Of a stretch of DNA of 64,000 nt, positions 8,243-16,573 are shown one piece after another. Source of the DNA: Aldehydirespirator sp965221215 (GTDB lineage: Bacteria; Actinomycetota; Acidimicrobiia; Acidimicrobiales; Aldehydirespiratoraceae); assembly GCA_965221215.1 (NCBI GenBank), contig OZ244872.1, positions 2,356,001-2,420,000 on the forward strand. Reading direction: 5' to 3'. The notes below the pieces were generated by a model. The model saw only the letters and a program-made list of their open reading frames with translations. It was not told where the DNA came from and did not search any database. How positions within the stretch are numbered: the first letter of the stretch is position 1; every line of letters starts with the position of its first letter. Made by a program: the position numbers and the translations under genes.

Positions 8243-10194
8243 GACTCCATCCCCATCAGGCTCACATAGAGATCGCGCAAGCCCCGTCTCGCGCTCGCAA
8301 TGTTCTCAAGGTGATTTCGCGCGGTCTGTCCTGCCTGGGAAATCCACGAGTCATCGAATGGCGGAAGCATAAGGGAGAGCACATCTTCGGGATCGATCCG
8401 ACGACGTGAGCTCGACGTCCCTCGGCCCAGCGGCGCTACTTGACGACGAACAAGCGGGTGCTGCAGTAGCACCAGCGCGGCGTAGGGATCGATATCCGGT
8501 CGAAACACCCCAAACTCCGCTGAGCACTGGACCTGTCCTCCCACAATTGGCACTACCGCCGCCCTAAACTTCCGAGGATTGAGTAGCGAAACGAGTAGCT
8601 CCCCGGGCTCTGCCAGTTGGCCCGGAGTAACTGGGCGATGTGTCTCTGCGAGGTCCCAGTCAACCGCTCCGAGTTCGTCCACATGGAGAACCGAGATGAA
8701 CGGAAGTACGCCAGTGAAGCGGGAGCGACGCTTGCGATGAGCATGAAGAATCGTCCGAGCTTCGAATCCCCCCGCCTCCTTGAGCAGGACGCGAGCTGCT
8801 TCCGCATCCTCATCGAGGGTTGAGGCATCGAGGCTCGACAGCTCGGCGACCCGTCTCCTGGCCACTTGCTTCGACGGTTGCCAGGTATTTGAGTTCCTGA
8901 TGAACCGCCGGAGTTCGGTCACGATCCCGGGGAGGTCATCGCCCTCGGGATCGCGAGCGGGTGATCCCTTGCTCATTACAAACCCGACGTGATCGGCTCG
9001 CGCCAGAAACACATACTTGTTGGGTTCGGCGGCAGCCTTGCGGAGGAAGGTCACGCTGGTCTTGGCAGTCGTGCCGGCGGGGGCGAACGTGGCTGACGGC
9101 AGGCTGATCACTCCCTCCACACCCAGCGTCAAGTCAAGCCGGGGCATACCGAGGAGAAGCTCCCGCATCGCGCGGCCATCGCCGACGCCGTCAGGCAGAA
9201 CGATCCCCGCTACGCCACCCGGCGCGAGAAGCTCGACACAACGAGCCACGAATGCGAGCGCCGGATCCACTCGGGGGGACCCCGCCAGAGTCGGAAAGAA
9301 CGAGGCTGTGCGCTCGATTCCTTCAGTGGAGTCGTACTTCTTGTCTCCAAATGGGGGGTTGGTGAGAATCAGGGAGAACCTGCTCCGTCGCTGCGACACG
9401 TGCCGGTCTGTAATCGAGTCGTTCACAACAAAGACCTTGGGTGTGCGGATCCCCGCTGCCATGAGGTTCACACGCGCCATCGCAACCGATGATGCGGACT
9501 GATCCGCGCCGAACAGAGCACCACCGTCCCTGAGCCAGCGCTCATCCAGTCCACGTCGTTGAGCCGCGTGGAGCATGCCGACCAGAAACCGGCCGCTGCC
9601 ACAGCATGGGTCACCCATCAGAGACGATCCGTTGGCTTCGGGCCCGGCAGCCTCAAGAAGCTCAAACCCGACCGCAACCATCACGTCGACGACACCCTCG
9701 GGAGTGAGGTAGGTCCCTAGGCCCCCGGCATGCTCGTATCGGCCGCGGAGGAACACATCGAAGGCGGTGCCGACAGGGTCGTACGCTCCATGAACTCCGA
9801 ACTGGATGCCGCCCAGGATGCGCACAGCTTCGGAGAGCACGTCTCCTCTCGTGATCCGCAGCGGTTCGTCGAGGGGCCATACCGGCTGCTGTTCCCCGCT
9901 GGGCAACAAGGCACCCAGCGATGGCAGCCTGTTCGCCACCCGGAATGCCGCCTTGGCCAGATGCAGGCCGTCCTCACGACGGAGCCGAACACTGTCCAAG
10001 ACGCTCGCGAGGTTCCCGAAGCCCTCCACGACGACATGCGGTTCGCGTTCGGCCGCAATCCGCAGCAGAAGCAACTTCGTGAGCTCCTCGACCGCAGCGT
10101 TAGAGGGGCGTATGCCTCCGCGCGTGTAGAGCAGCTGGTGGAGGCCATCAAGTTCCTTGGCCAACTCAACAGACACAGCACTCACCGTCTTCAT
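8239..10194 (-). CDS. N6-adenine DNA methyltransferase fused to a specificity domain
   Basis: A 651-residue gamma-class adenine methyltransferase of HsdM type: helical N-terminal domain, motif I DPCCGSGRF at 195-203 and catalytic NPPF at 279-282. The last ~200 residues (from about FTGVLPFISVLHV onward, with LLVSLLNPRKFRAAVV and a long final helix) look like one target-recognition domain of HsdS, so methylation and specificity are in one chain, as in type IIG or stand-alone MamI-type methylases. It faces the MamI-like nuclease and is preceded on the same strand by a small HTH protein 77 bp upstream that may regulate it. Confidence 0.85.
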   Translation of the reverse strand: MKTVSAVSVELAKELDGLHQLLYTRGGIRPSNAAVEELTKLLLLRIAAEREPHVVVEGFGNLASVLDSVRLRREDGLHLAKAAFRVANRLPSLGALLPSGEQQPVWPLDEPLRITRGDVLSEAVRILGGIQFGVHGAYDPVGTAFDVFLRGRYEHAGGLGTYLTPEGVVDVMVAVGFELLEAAGPEANGSSLMGDPCCGSGRFLVGMLHAAQRRGLDERWLRDGGALFGADQSASSVAMARVNLMAAGIRTPKVFVVNDSITDRHVSQRRSRFSLILTNPPFGDKKYDSTEGIERTASFFPTLAGSPRVDPALAFVARCVELLAPGGVAGIVLPDGVGDGRAMRELLLGMPRLDLTLGVEGVISLPSATFAPAGTTAKTSVTFLRKAAAEPNKYVFLARADHVGFVMSKGSPARDPEGDDLPGIVTELRRFIRNSNTWQPSKQVARRRVAELSSLDASTLDEDAEAARVLLKEAGGFEARTILHAHRKRRSRFTGVLPFISVLHVDELGAVDWDLAETHRPVTPGQLAEPGELLVSLLNPRKFRAAVVPIVGGQVQCSAEFGVFRPDIDPYAALVLLQHPLVRRQVAPLGRGTSSSRRRIDPEDVLSLMLPPFDDSWISQAGQTARNHLENIASARRGLRDLYVSLMGMES

Positions 10195-10271
10195 CGAACC
10201 TCCCTCCAGAAATCATCCGAGGTACTGTCTTCAAGGGACCTTCCATCGTTCCTGCACTGTGTGACACGCGG

Positions 10272-10523
10272 CTACTCATCGTCGTCGAGGCGACCCGTTT
10301 GGACCGCCCATCGCCGCACATCCGGCCAGAACCAGATGAGCGTCCGGGAGACGATCGTCACCGGCGACGGAAACCTCTCGTGGCGTCGACGCCAGTCGTG
10401 CACGACCTGGAGGCGCTTGACACCAAGCCTCGAAGCGATCTCGGCTGCACCCACAAGCTCATCGACATCGACGCGGCGGCCCACTCCCACATGTTGCCAC
10501 ACACTGCGTACATATTGACGCAC
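10272..10523 (-). CDS. Small excisionase/MerR-like helix-turn-helix protein
   Basis: An 83-residue protein whose core (ELVGAAEIASRLGVKRLQ) is a winged helix-turn-helix of the AlpA/excisionase type, followed by a basic stretch, a proline loop (FPSPVTIV) and the WPDVRRW ending common in this class. It lies directly upstream of the adenine methyltransferase gene on the same strand, so it may act as a control protein for the restriction-modification system or be a leftover excisionase. The GTG at 10523 abuts an IS3-like end repeat, so the promoter may have been altered by the insertion. Confidence 0.6.
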   Translation of the reverse strand: MRQYVRSVWQHVGVGRRVDVDELVGAAEIASRLGVKRLQVVHDWRRRHERFPSPVTIVSRTLIWFWPDVRRWAVQTGRLDDDE

Positions 10524-10526
10524 CTA

Positions 10527-10577
10527 GGCATCCCCCCGAGTCGTGGAGACATTGGGCATCCCCCCGAATCGTGGAGG
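10527..10577 (+). repeat. Duplicated IS3-type terminal sequence
   Basis: Two direct copies of a 23-base motif (GGCATCCCCCCGARTCGTGG plus AGR) lie at 10527-10549 and 10555-10577, 28 bp apart and differing at two positions. The second is placed where the left inverted repeat of the IS3-type element that follows should be, probably starting with TG at 10553. The first may be the relic of an earlier end or a tandem-end duplication. No matching right end was found. Confidence 0.5.
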
Positions 10578-10598
10578 CATCGTCTATGAGGAGACGCT

Positions 10599-10892
10599 AT
10601 GTCACATCCACGACGCAAGTACGACCCGGAGTTCAAGGCCGGCGCTGTGCGGATCGTCCGGGAGACTCGCAGACCGATGTCTGAGGTCGCCCGCGAGCTG
10701 GGGATCGGCGCGGGGGTTCTGGGCAACTGGGTCCGCAAAGACCGCGTCGAGCGGGGCGAGGCCGAGGGCCTGACCGCCGACGACAGAGCCGAGCTCGTCA
10801 GGCTGCGCAAGCGCTGCGCTGAGCTGGAGACGGAGGCGTGATGGCTGCTTGAGCGATCGACGGTCTTCTGGGTCAGGGAGGCAACGCGATGA
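10599..10892 (+). pseudogene. IS3-family transposase OrfA, cut by an in-frame stop
   Basis: The first 80 codons encode a typical IS3 OrfA: helix-turn-helix (YDPEFKAGAVRIVRETRRPM, then SEVARELGIGAGVLGNWVRK) and the start of a leucine-zipper-like region ending RCAELETEA. A TGA at 10839-10841 stops the frame, yet the same frame continues WLLERSTVFWVREATR to a second TGA at 10890-10892, the normal IS3 ending. The first stop is therefore probably a CGA-to-TGA mutation. The natural end overlaps the orfB ATG. Confidence 0.75.
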
Positions 10893-11454
10893 CAGCGGAG
10901 TTCATCGCGGCCCAGAGGACCGATCACGGTGTGCCTCACGCGGTGGCCTGCCGGGCGCTCGGGATGCCGTCGTCGACGTTCTACAAGTGGCGCGGCCGGC
11001 CCCCCACTGCGGCGCAGCGGCGCAGAGCCGCCCTCGATGAGAAAGTCAAGGCCTGCTTCGACGCGTCGGGGGGCACCTACGGCTCGCCGCGGGTGCGGGC
11101 CCAGCTGCGCCGCGACAGCCCTGGCGGTGTCGAAGAAGACCGTGGAAGCGTCCATGGCCCGCCAGGGCCTCCAGGGCCGCTCGCCGCGCCGGCGGCGGCG
11201 GGGCCTGACCCGCCCCGACAAGGCGGCCGCGCCGGTTCCGGACCTGCTGGGGCGCGACTTCACCGCCGAGCGGCCCGACCAGAAATGGGTCGGGGACTTC
11301 AAACAGGTGAACACCGACGAGGGGCCCGTGTTCCTCGCGGCGCATGCTGGGCTTCGCCCAGTCTGACGCCTACCCGACGGCGCAGCTCGCCACCGACGCG
11401 ATCAACATGGCCGCCGCAGCGCGAGGCGGCCACGTCGAAGGCGTGATATTCCAC
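10889..11454 (+). pseudogene. IS3-family transposase OrfB, 5' fragment with two frameshifts
   Basis: The frame opens with MTAEFIAAQRTDHGVPHAVA and the HTH_21-like segment through GTYGSPRVRAQL. Near 11119 it must shift to continue ALAVSKKTVEASMARQGL and the integrase core start RPDQKWVGDFKQVNTDEGPV (first catalytic Asp region). Near 11340 it must shift again to read LGFAQSDAYPTAQLATDAIN up to GVIFH. At 11454 the IS256-type element is inserted. These are the normal parts of an OrfB in the normal order, so the gene is dead rather than novel. Confidence 0.8.
11447..11454 (+). repeat. Left copy of the 8-bp target-site duplication
   Basis: TATTCCAC lies immediately before the left inverted repeat and again at 12898-12905 immediately after the right one. 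IS256-family elements usually make 8-9 bp duplications, so this marks a simple transposition into the IS3-type orfB. Confidence 0.9.
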
Positions 11455-12897
11455 GGTGGCGTCTCATCGCCGGTGTAATAGCAGCAGGGGCGTAGGTTCC
11501 TTCGAGAACCTCAACTCAAGAAGGAGACCTACGCCCGTGCCTGCACGAGTATCGCCCACAGAAGCTGTCCGCGCCGAGATCGACGAGTTGTTCGGCTCGG
11601 GCCGCGACATCGCCGAGGTGCTCGAGGAGGTGATGCGCCTGTCGGCGCGGCTCGTGTTGCAGCAGGTCCTCGAGGACGAGGTCACCTCCTGGCTGGGCCG
11701 GGGCTGGAACTCCCGCGCCGGCGGCGGGCGGGCCGGGCAGCGCAACGGCTACGGCGAGGTGACGGTCAAGACCACCGCGGGGCCCCTGGCGCTGAAGCGC
11801 CCGAAGCTGCGCAACACCACCGAGGCGTTCGCGTCGCAGTTGCTGGGCAAGGGCGTGGTGCGCAGCGAGCCGTTGGAGGCGCTGGTGATCTCGGCGTGGG
11901 TGCGGGGCCTGTCAGACCGCGACATCGAGGCCCTGTTGGCGGAGGCGCTGGGACCGGAGGCCGCCTTGTCGAGGTCCACCGCGTCGCGGATCTGCGCGCG
12001 GCTGCGCGACGAGTTCGACACGTTCCGCAGCTCAGACCTCTCCGATATCGAGCTGGATTACCTGTTCGTTGACGGCAGCCACTTCAAGATGCACGGCGGG
12101 TCGCGCGCTGAGCCGGTGCTGGTCGCCTACGGCATCACCACCCTCGGGCGGCCGGTGCTGCTGGCCGTGGAGCCCGGCGGCGACGAGTCCTATGACGCCT
12201 GGGCCGGGTTCCTCGACGACCTCGCCGAACGGGGGCTGCGGTCCCCGCTGCTGGTCGTCTCAGACGGCGCGGCAGGCCTGATCGGCGCCGTCGAGCAGAA
12301 GATGCCGCAGTCGCTGCGCCAGCGGTGCCTCATCCACCGCGCCCGCAATGTCTTGGCCAAGGTCCCCGCCGGTCGCCGCGACGAACTCAAGGCCGCGTTC
12401 TGGGCGATCTTCGACCTCGACGACGACATCGAGCCCGGCCAGGAAGCGGTGAGCGCAGCACAAGCCGGCATCGACGGCTTCGCCCGCCGCTACCAGCGCG
12501 AGTTCCCCGCCGCCGTGCGCTGCCTGCTCGCAGACCGCCAAGCGCTCACCGCGCACCTGCGGCTCCCCGCCGCACACTGGCGCAGGATCCGCCACACCAA
12601 CCTGATCGAGCGCACCTTCGGCGAGACCCGCCGACGAGTCAAAGTCATCGGCCGGCTCCCCGGCGAAGCGTCCTGCCTCACACTGGTCTGGGCCGTGCTC
12701 GACCGGGCCTCAAACGGCTGGCGAGGCCTCACCTACACACCCGCCATCGCCCGAGCCCTCACCGAGCTGCGCCACCAACTCCACCAACCCGCCCACACCA
12801 ACACCGACCAGCCCGACCACACCGTCACACGCGCCGCCTAACATGACCACCGGAACCTGCGCCCCAACCGCTATTACACCCAATCTGGGACGCCACC
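11455..12897 (+). mobile_element. IS256-family (Mutator-like) insertion sequence, apparently intact
   Basis: A 1443-bp element with 42-bp imperfect terminal inverted repeats (11455-11496 and 12856-12897). Both ends begin GGTGGCGTC and share GTGTAATAGC and a GGGGCGYAGG block. It is flanked by an 8-bp duplication and carries a single complete transposase gene. Because the host IS3 element was already in place, this is the younger insertion of the two. Nothing in its ends or gene suggests inactivation. Confidence 0.92.
11537..12841 (+). CDS. IS256-family DDE transposase
   Basis: The 434-residue transposase has the Mutator/IS256 architecture: N-terminal helical DNA-binding region, then the DDE core with the first Asp in LDYLFVDGSHFKMHGG, the second Asp in LLVVSDGAAGLIGA, the conserved QRCLIHRARNVLAKVP and the Glu in NLIERTFGETRRR. 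The GTG at 11537 is chosen because AAGGAG precedes it by ten bases. An earlier in-frame GTG at 11456 would start inside the terminal repeat. The stop is TAA at 12839-12841, just before the right inverted repeat. Confidence 0.9.
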   Translation: MPARVSPTEAVRAEIDELFGSGRDIAEVLEEVMRLSARLVLQQVLEDEVTSWLGRGWNSRAGGGRAGQRNGYGEVTVKTTAGPLALKRPKLRNTTEAFASQLLGKGVVRSEPLEALVISAWVRGLSDRDIEALLAEALGPEAALSRSTASRICARLRDEFDTFRSSDLSDIELDYLFVDGSHFKMHGGSRAEPVLVAYGITTLGRPVLLAVEPGGDESYDAWAGFLDDLAERGLRSPLLVVSDGAAGLIGAVEQKMPQSLRQRCLIHRARNVLAKVPAGRRDELKAAFWAIFDLDDDIEPGQEAVSAAQAGIDGFARRYQREFPAAVRCLLADRQALTAHLRLPAAHWRRIRHTNLIERTFGETRRRVKVIGRLPGEASCLTLVWAVLDRASNGWRGLTYTPAIARALTELRHQLHQPAHTNTDQPDHTVTRAA

Positions 12898-12905
12898 TAT
12901 TCCAC
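12898..12905 (+). repeat. Right copy of the 8-bp target-site duplication
   Basis: TATTCCAC repeats the sequence at 11447-11454. Removing the insertion and one copy restores the orfB reading frame as VIFH-TDKGSQYTSEAF, which proves the insertion point. Confidence 0.9.
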
Positions 12906-13072
12906 ACCGACAAAGGCTCCCAATACACCTCAGAGGCGTTCGCTGAGGCCTGCGGGCGCCTCGGCGTCACCCAGTCGATGGGACGCGTCGGCTGCGCGTT
13001 GGACAACGCCGCCGCGGAGTCGTTCTTCTCCACCCTCGAGCACGAACTCGTCACCCGGCGCTGCCGGCGCAT
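12898..13072 (+). pseudogene. IS3-family transposase OrfB, 3' fragment
   Basis: After the IS256 element the frame resumes with HTDKGSQYTSEAFAEACGRL and GVTQSMGRVGCALDNAAAES, then FFSTLEHELVTRR, which include the second Asp region and the conserved A-E-S-F-F glutamate of IS3 transposases. The usual C-terminal part (about 40 residues, YNxxRxHSxLGY type) is absent: around 13065 the sequence changes to integrase-like DNA, so orfB is also truncated at its 3' end. Confidence 0.8.
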
Positions 13073-14110
13073 CCCGCAGCGAGGCGGAAAAGCTGTTGGC
13101 GGAGATCGTCAAGCGGATGCACGACGGCGACTACCAGGCACCCGACAAGATCACCGTCAGCGACTACCTGCTGAACCGGTGGTTGCCGTCGAAGCGAACT
13201 CGCGTGAAGCCCTCCACGGCCAACTCCTATGAGCGCAACATCCGGCTTCACATCAACCCCAACATCGGAGCCATCCCGCTGCAGAGGCTCCAGCGAGGAC
13301 CTCGACGAGCTGTATGTCAAGCTCCTCACCGACGGCAAGAGCAACGGCGCCGGAGGCGGCCTGTCGGCCAAGTCGGTGCACAACGTCCATGCCACCTTGC
13401 AGAGCGCGCTGTCCGACTCGGCCCGCAAAGGCACCGTCGTCCGCGTCGAGGGCGGATACCGCCGATCCGTCCTCGATCAGCCGCAGCGGCCGATCGATCA
13501 GCGTGTGGACCGGCGACCAGCTGCGCTGCTTTCTCGACGCGATGGCCGGCCACGAGCTGTATGCACTGTACCTGCTCGCCGCGACAACCGGCATGCGCCG
13601 GGGCGAGATCGCTGGCCTGCTGTGACACAACGTCGACCTCGAAGCGGCCCGGCTCACCATCAACCAGCAGATCGTGTCGATTCAGTACCAGCTCATCGAG
13701 AGCGACCTCAAGACGCCCACGAGCCGACGCAACATCGACCTCGATGCCCGAACCGTCGCCGAGTTGCGCCGACACCGCCTTTGTCAACTCGAGGAGCGTA
13801 TGGCCATCGGCCAGCGCGGCGACGACGGCTACGTGTTCGCCAAGCCCGACAGCTCCCCCATCCACCCCGACCTGATCAGCCAGACCTTCGAGCGCGCAGT
13901 CGCCAAGCTCGACATTCCCCGCATCCGCCTACACGACCTGCGCCACACCCACGCCACCATCCTGCCCAACAGAACGTGCACCCCAAGGTCGTCAGCGAGC
14001 GCCTCGGCCACTCCAGCGTCGCCTTCACCATGACCGTCTACCAACACGTCCTGCCCGGCCTACAGGCCCAAGCCGCTTCTGCCTTTCAGGCAGCTGTCTT
14101 CGGAGAGTGA
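13073..14110 (+). pseudogene. Broken tyrosine recombinase (phage/plasmid-type integrase)
   Basis: Several frames together give one integrase. A SAM-like core-binding domain (ITVSDYLLNRWLPSKRTRVK; SYERNIRLHINPNIG) is followed, after a shift near 13285, by DLDELYVKLLTDGKSNGAGG and KSVHNVHATLQSALSDSARK. After a further shift the catalytic domain follows, with the Arg in TTGMRRGEIAGL, the HxxR motif in LHDLRHTHATI and, after another shift near 13970, LGHSSVAFTMTVYQHVLPGL with the His and the tyrosine. A TGA at 13623-13625 replaces an expected Trp. The N-terminal domain is missing. At least three frameshifts plus a nonsense codon make it nonfunctional. Confidence 0.85.
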
Positions 14111-14139
14111 GTGTTCTCACAGGCCCAACGGGTCTACCT

Positions 14140-15159
14140 CTACAGCGACGCAACGAGCTTCTCGATCGCCTTGACGCACGCCTGACGCTGACTCTCGTTG
14201 ACTTGGACTCGACGGCCCTTCACGTCCTTCTTTCCCGCTAACAGCCGGTTGATCGGACAACCACGGGCAGCCGCGACGACGCCTACGGTCTGAAAATCTC
14301 GAACGCTGACGAAACCGTCCTTGGTGCTCGCAAAATCAAAGATCTCCGAATTCGTCTCAAGGAGGCTCTTCACGTCCTGCTCGATCGCCCGGAGAACGGC
14401 GGCGTAGGCCGAGGCCTCCCCCATGTACTGGGTGATGCGGTTCTTGACGACGAGCTTCGCCGTGGGGAGTTTACGACCCTCGTCGGTCAGGCGACTGGCA
14501 AAGTTGTGAGTCGCGTAGATCGGCGACGGCAGCTTCAACCCGTGAATCAGTGAGAACGAGTTCTGCACGGCGCGCCGACTCGAGTCATCCGCCATAACGG
14601 GGAGCACCAGTGAGTCGGCGACCGACAGTGCGATCTGCGTGTAGAGCGAGAAGCTGGGGTTCGCGTCGATGAAGGCCGTCTCGTAGTCCTCGCGGATGGG
14701 GTCTAGGAGGTCGCGGAGCCAGTCGACTACACGAAGCCACGTGTTCGTACCCGGGATCTGCGTGTTCGCCAGGGTCGACATGGCGTTCGCCTGAAGTTCC
14801 AGCAGCGGGTCCCCACAGATGAGGTCAATGTTCTTGGGGATCTGCCTGTTGAATTGACTCGGCGTGGTGATGAAGTCCCTTGCCTGGAAGGTCGGAACCG
14901 CGTAGGGAGCCGGTAGTCGAAGCTCGAAGTAGCCGCCGATGGACGCCCGTGGTGTCTTGCCCTGCTGTCGTAGGAGTCTGTCGCTCCCGCTGTTGACGAG
15001 ACCGCCGAGGAACAGTTCAGAGATGTTCGCCTGAGGGCACACATCAATGACCAACACACGCTCGCTCGGGTGGGCAGAGGCATAGAAGCAGGCCGATTGA
15101 AACGCCAGACTCGTCTTGCCGGTGCCTCCCTTGTTGTTCCAGAAGCCGTAGACCTTCAT
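14140..15159 (-). CDS. ParA-family ATPase
   Basis: A 339-residue P-loop ATPase beginning MKVYGFWNNKGGTGKTSLAF, the deviant Walker A of ParA/MinD proteins (KGGTGKT at 10-16), with VLVIDVCPQANISELF as the switch/Walker A' region and a Walker B-like IDANPS. Such ATPases segregate plasmids or chromosomes, or position large complexes. No ParB follows; the neighbour upstream is a DndB-like gene. The ATG at 15159 is preceded by AAGGAGG at ideal spacing. Its place between a dead integrase and a DGQHR gene suggests a plasmid- or phage-derived module. Confidence 0.85.
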   Translation of the reverse strand: MKVYGFWNNKGGTGKTSLAFQSACFYASAHPSERVLVIDVCPQANISELFLGGLVNSGSDRLLRQQGKTPRASIGGYFELRLPAPYAVPTFQARDFITTPSQFNRQIPKNIDLICGDPLLELQANAMSTLANTQIPGTNTWLRVVDWLRDLLDPIREDYETAFIDANPSFSLYTQIALSVADSLVLPVMADDSSRRAVQNSFSLIHGLKLPSPIYATHNFASRLTDEGRKLPTAKLVVKNRITQYMGEASAYAAVLRAIEQDVKSLLETNSEIFDFASTKDGFVSVRDFQTVGVVAAARGCPINRLLAGKKDVKGRRVQVNESQRQACVKAIEKLVASL

Positions 15160-15193
15160 AAAGTCCTCCTTGTACGATAGTTAGGTACTCTGT

Positions 15194-15210
15194 GTACGCA
15201 CGAAGCGTAC
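15194..15210. promoter_or_regulatory. Inverted repeat upstream of the ParA-like gene (candidate operator)
   Basis: GTACGC-ACGAA-GCGTAC is a perfect 6-bp inverted repeat with a 5-base spacer, 35-51 bases upstream of the parA-like ATG. Two more GTAC motifs lie between it and the ribosome-binding site (GTACGATA at 15172-15179, GGTACTC at 15184-15190). ParA-type operons are often autoregulated, so this is a plausible operator, but binding is not shown. Confidence 0.4.
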
Positions 15211-15433
15211 TAACAGGAGCACCGGCCGCAACCGCCGATGGCAAGATCCCCAACGGATTGGCACTTCCCGCGCCGGTATTCAAGCTCGAGCATCGGGTCG
15301 CGGGCCTGGTCTCCAAGCACCGGCGGCAATACTGAACCAGGGGCGCGGCTCCAGAGTCGACGCGCCCGTCCCAGCAGCCAGGAGCAAACGCTGCCCGTCG
15401 CTGGGACGGGGGCGGGGAGGTTGAGGGCTTGGG

Positions 15434-16573
15434 TCAGCTGTTGGCCGACGCGCTGGGCGCGGCGTATCGACGCTGCTGGTCTTCGGTGATGACCGGCGCG
15501 GGACGCTCCGCTTCAAGACCGAGCTTCCACTTGATGTAGTTGGCGGTCGCTCGGCGCGTGGGTACGCGGGTAACCACTTCGTTTCCGATCATGCAGATGC
15601 CCTGCCAGTCGGGGTTGGACTTCTTCCAGTCGATGTGACGCAGGCCATCGAGGACGTCAGTCCAGGGCCCGACGGCTCCGTTGTGGGCGGCGCGAGCAGC
15701 GGCACCCGCAGAACCGAGGGCCCACAACGACAGCGCGTACGACGACACGTACAGCTGTCGGGCCTCTGGGGCCTTGGTGTCGCCTTCGAGAATGGACTTC
15801 CATGGCACCACCAGATCCGTGAGACGGGTCCAGTAGTCCACCGCGATGGCCCGCATGTCGTCCACCTCGGCCTGCGGGAGCTTCTCGGGAAGATCTCCCA
15901 GCAATTGGACGTTGGCCTGCTGCAGCCCTGAGAGCGTGGCGAACTTCGCTGAGCGCACCGACAGCGACACACGTTCCTTGTCGACACGGTCCTCGAACAG
16001 CGGTACCTCCTCTAGGCAGTCCATCGTGACCCCGTTGATCGGAAGCCTGTGGTCATAGAGGATGTCGAGGGACTTGGAGGTCTTGTGCACCGTGCGGTTG
16101 AGATCCGAGAAGATCTGCTGACTGCGCTCGAGCTCACCGTCGGGCAGCACAACGACTGAGATCGTGTCATTGGCCAGCTCGGGGTCCTGCTTGAGCGCTT
16201 CTTCGATGCCGGCAACGCGGTGCTGGCCGTCGTTGATGACGTATTTCGCCTCCAACGGCAGCACCAGAGTGCCGACATTGGCTCCCTCAGCGGCGGGGGT
16301 GAAGAAGACAGGCGAGTCAACCGAGACGGTGATCGCTGAGAAGATGTAGTCCTCGTGGTCCATGATGTAGCTGGCGATCTCGGGGACCCGCTTGCGCTTG
16401 AGCGCCCGCTGGGAGCGCTCCTCGGGAGTGAGTTCCATCATCTTGTCGGGATCGAAGGTGAACAGCTTGGTCACCGCCCCGAAGGGAAGCGTGGCCGTGT
16501 AGTACTCGGTGGCCCCCATGCGGCCCCTAGTCGCCGGCACCTGGAACGTGGAGTTGAATTGGCTTGTGATCAT
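15434..16573 (-). CDS. DndB-like protein with DGQHR motif
   Basis: This 379-residue protein contains YVINDGQHRVAGIEEAL with the DGQHR motif at 115-119, the hallmark of the DndB/DGQHR-domain family, plus the family-like beginning (GRMGATEYYTATLPFG) and FSDLNRTVHKTSKSL region. DndB is known as a transcriptional repressor and accessory protein of the phosphorothioate DNA-modification system. No dndA, C, D, E or F-H genes are present here, so this is an orphan or part of another system. The ATG at 16573 follows a near-perfect AAAGGAGGT. The gene is transcribed towards the ParA-like ATPase (274-bp gap). Confidence 0.75.
   Translation of the reverse strand: MITSQFNSTFQVPATRGRMGATEYYTATLPFGAVTKLFTFDPDKMMELTPEERSQRALKRKRVPEIASYIMDHEDYIFSAITVSVDSPVFFTPAAEGANVGTLVLPLEAKYVINDGQHRVAGIEEALKQDPELANDTISVVVLPDGELERSQQIFSDLNRTVHKTSKSLDILYDHRLPINGVTMDCLEEVPLFEDRVDKERVSLSVRSAKFATLSGLQQANVQLLGDLPEKLPQAEVDDMRAIAVDYWTRLTDLVVPWKSILEGDTKAPEARQLYVSSYALSLWALGSAGAAARAAHNGAVGPWTDVLDGLRHIDWKKSNPDWQGICMIGNEVVTRVPTRRATANYIKWKLGLEAERPAPVITEDQQRRYAAPSASANS

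Larger units (their letters stand above)
10553..13072 (+). mobile_element. Decayed IS3-family element, interrupted by an IS256-type element
   Basis: The element comprises a left-end-like sequence, an orfA cut by a nonsense codon and an orfB with two frameshifts. orfB is split at 11454/12898 by a later insertion and lost after about 13070, where integrase-derived sequence begins. The right inverted repeat is not found, so the 3' end was probably removed by a deletion joining it to the recombinase remnant. None of the parts could mobilise the element itself. Confidence 0.8.

Noticed and set aside
13623..13625. Readthrough or recoding of TGA in the integrase (and of the TGA at 10839 in OrfA)
   Set aside because: Several frameshifts in the same genes and no recoding structure; simple decay explains the stops.
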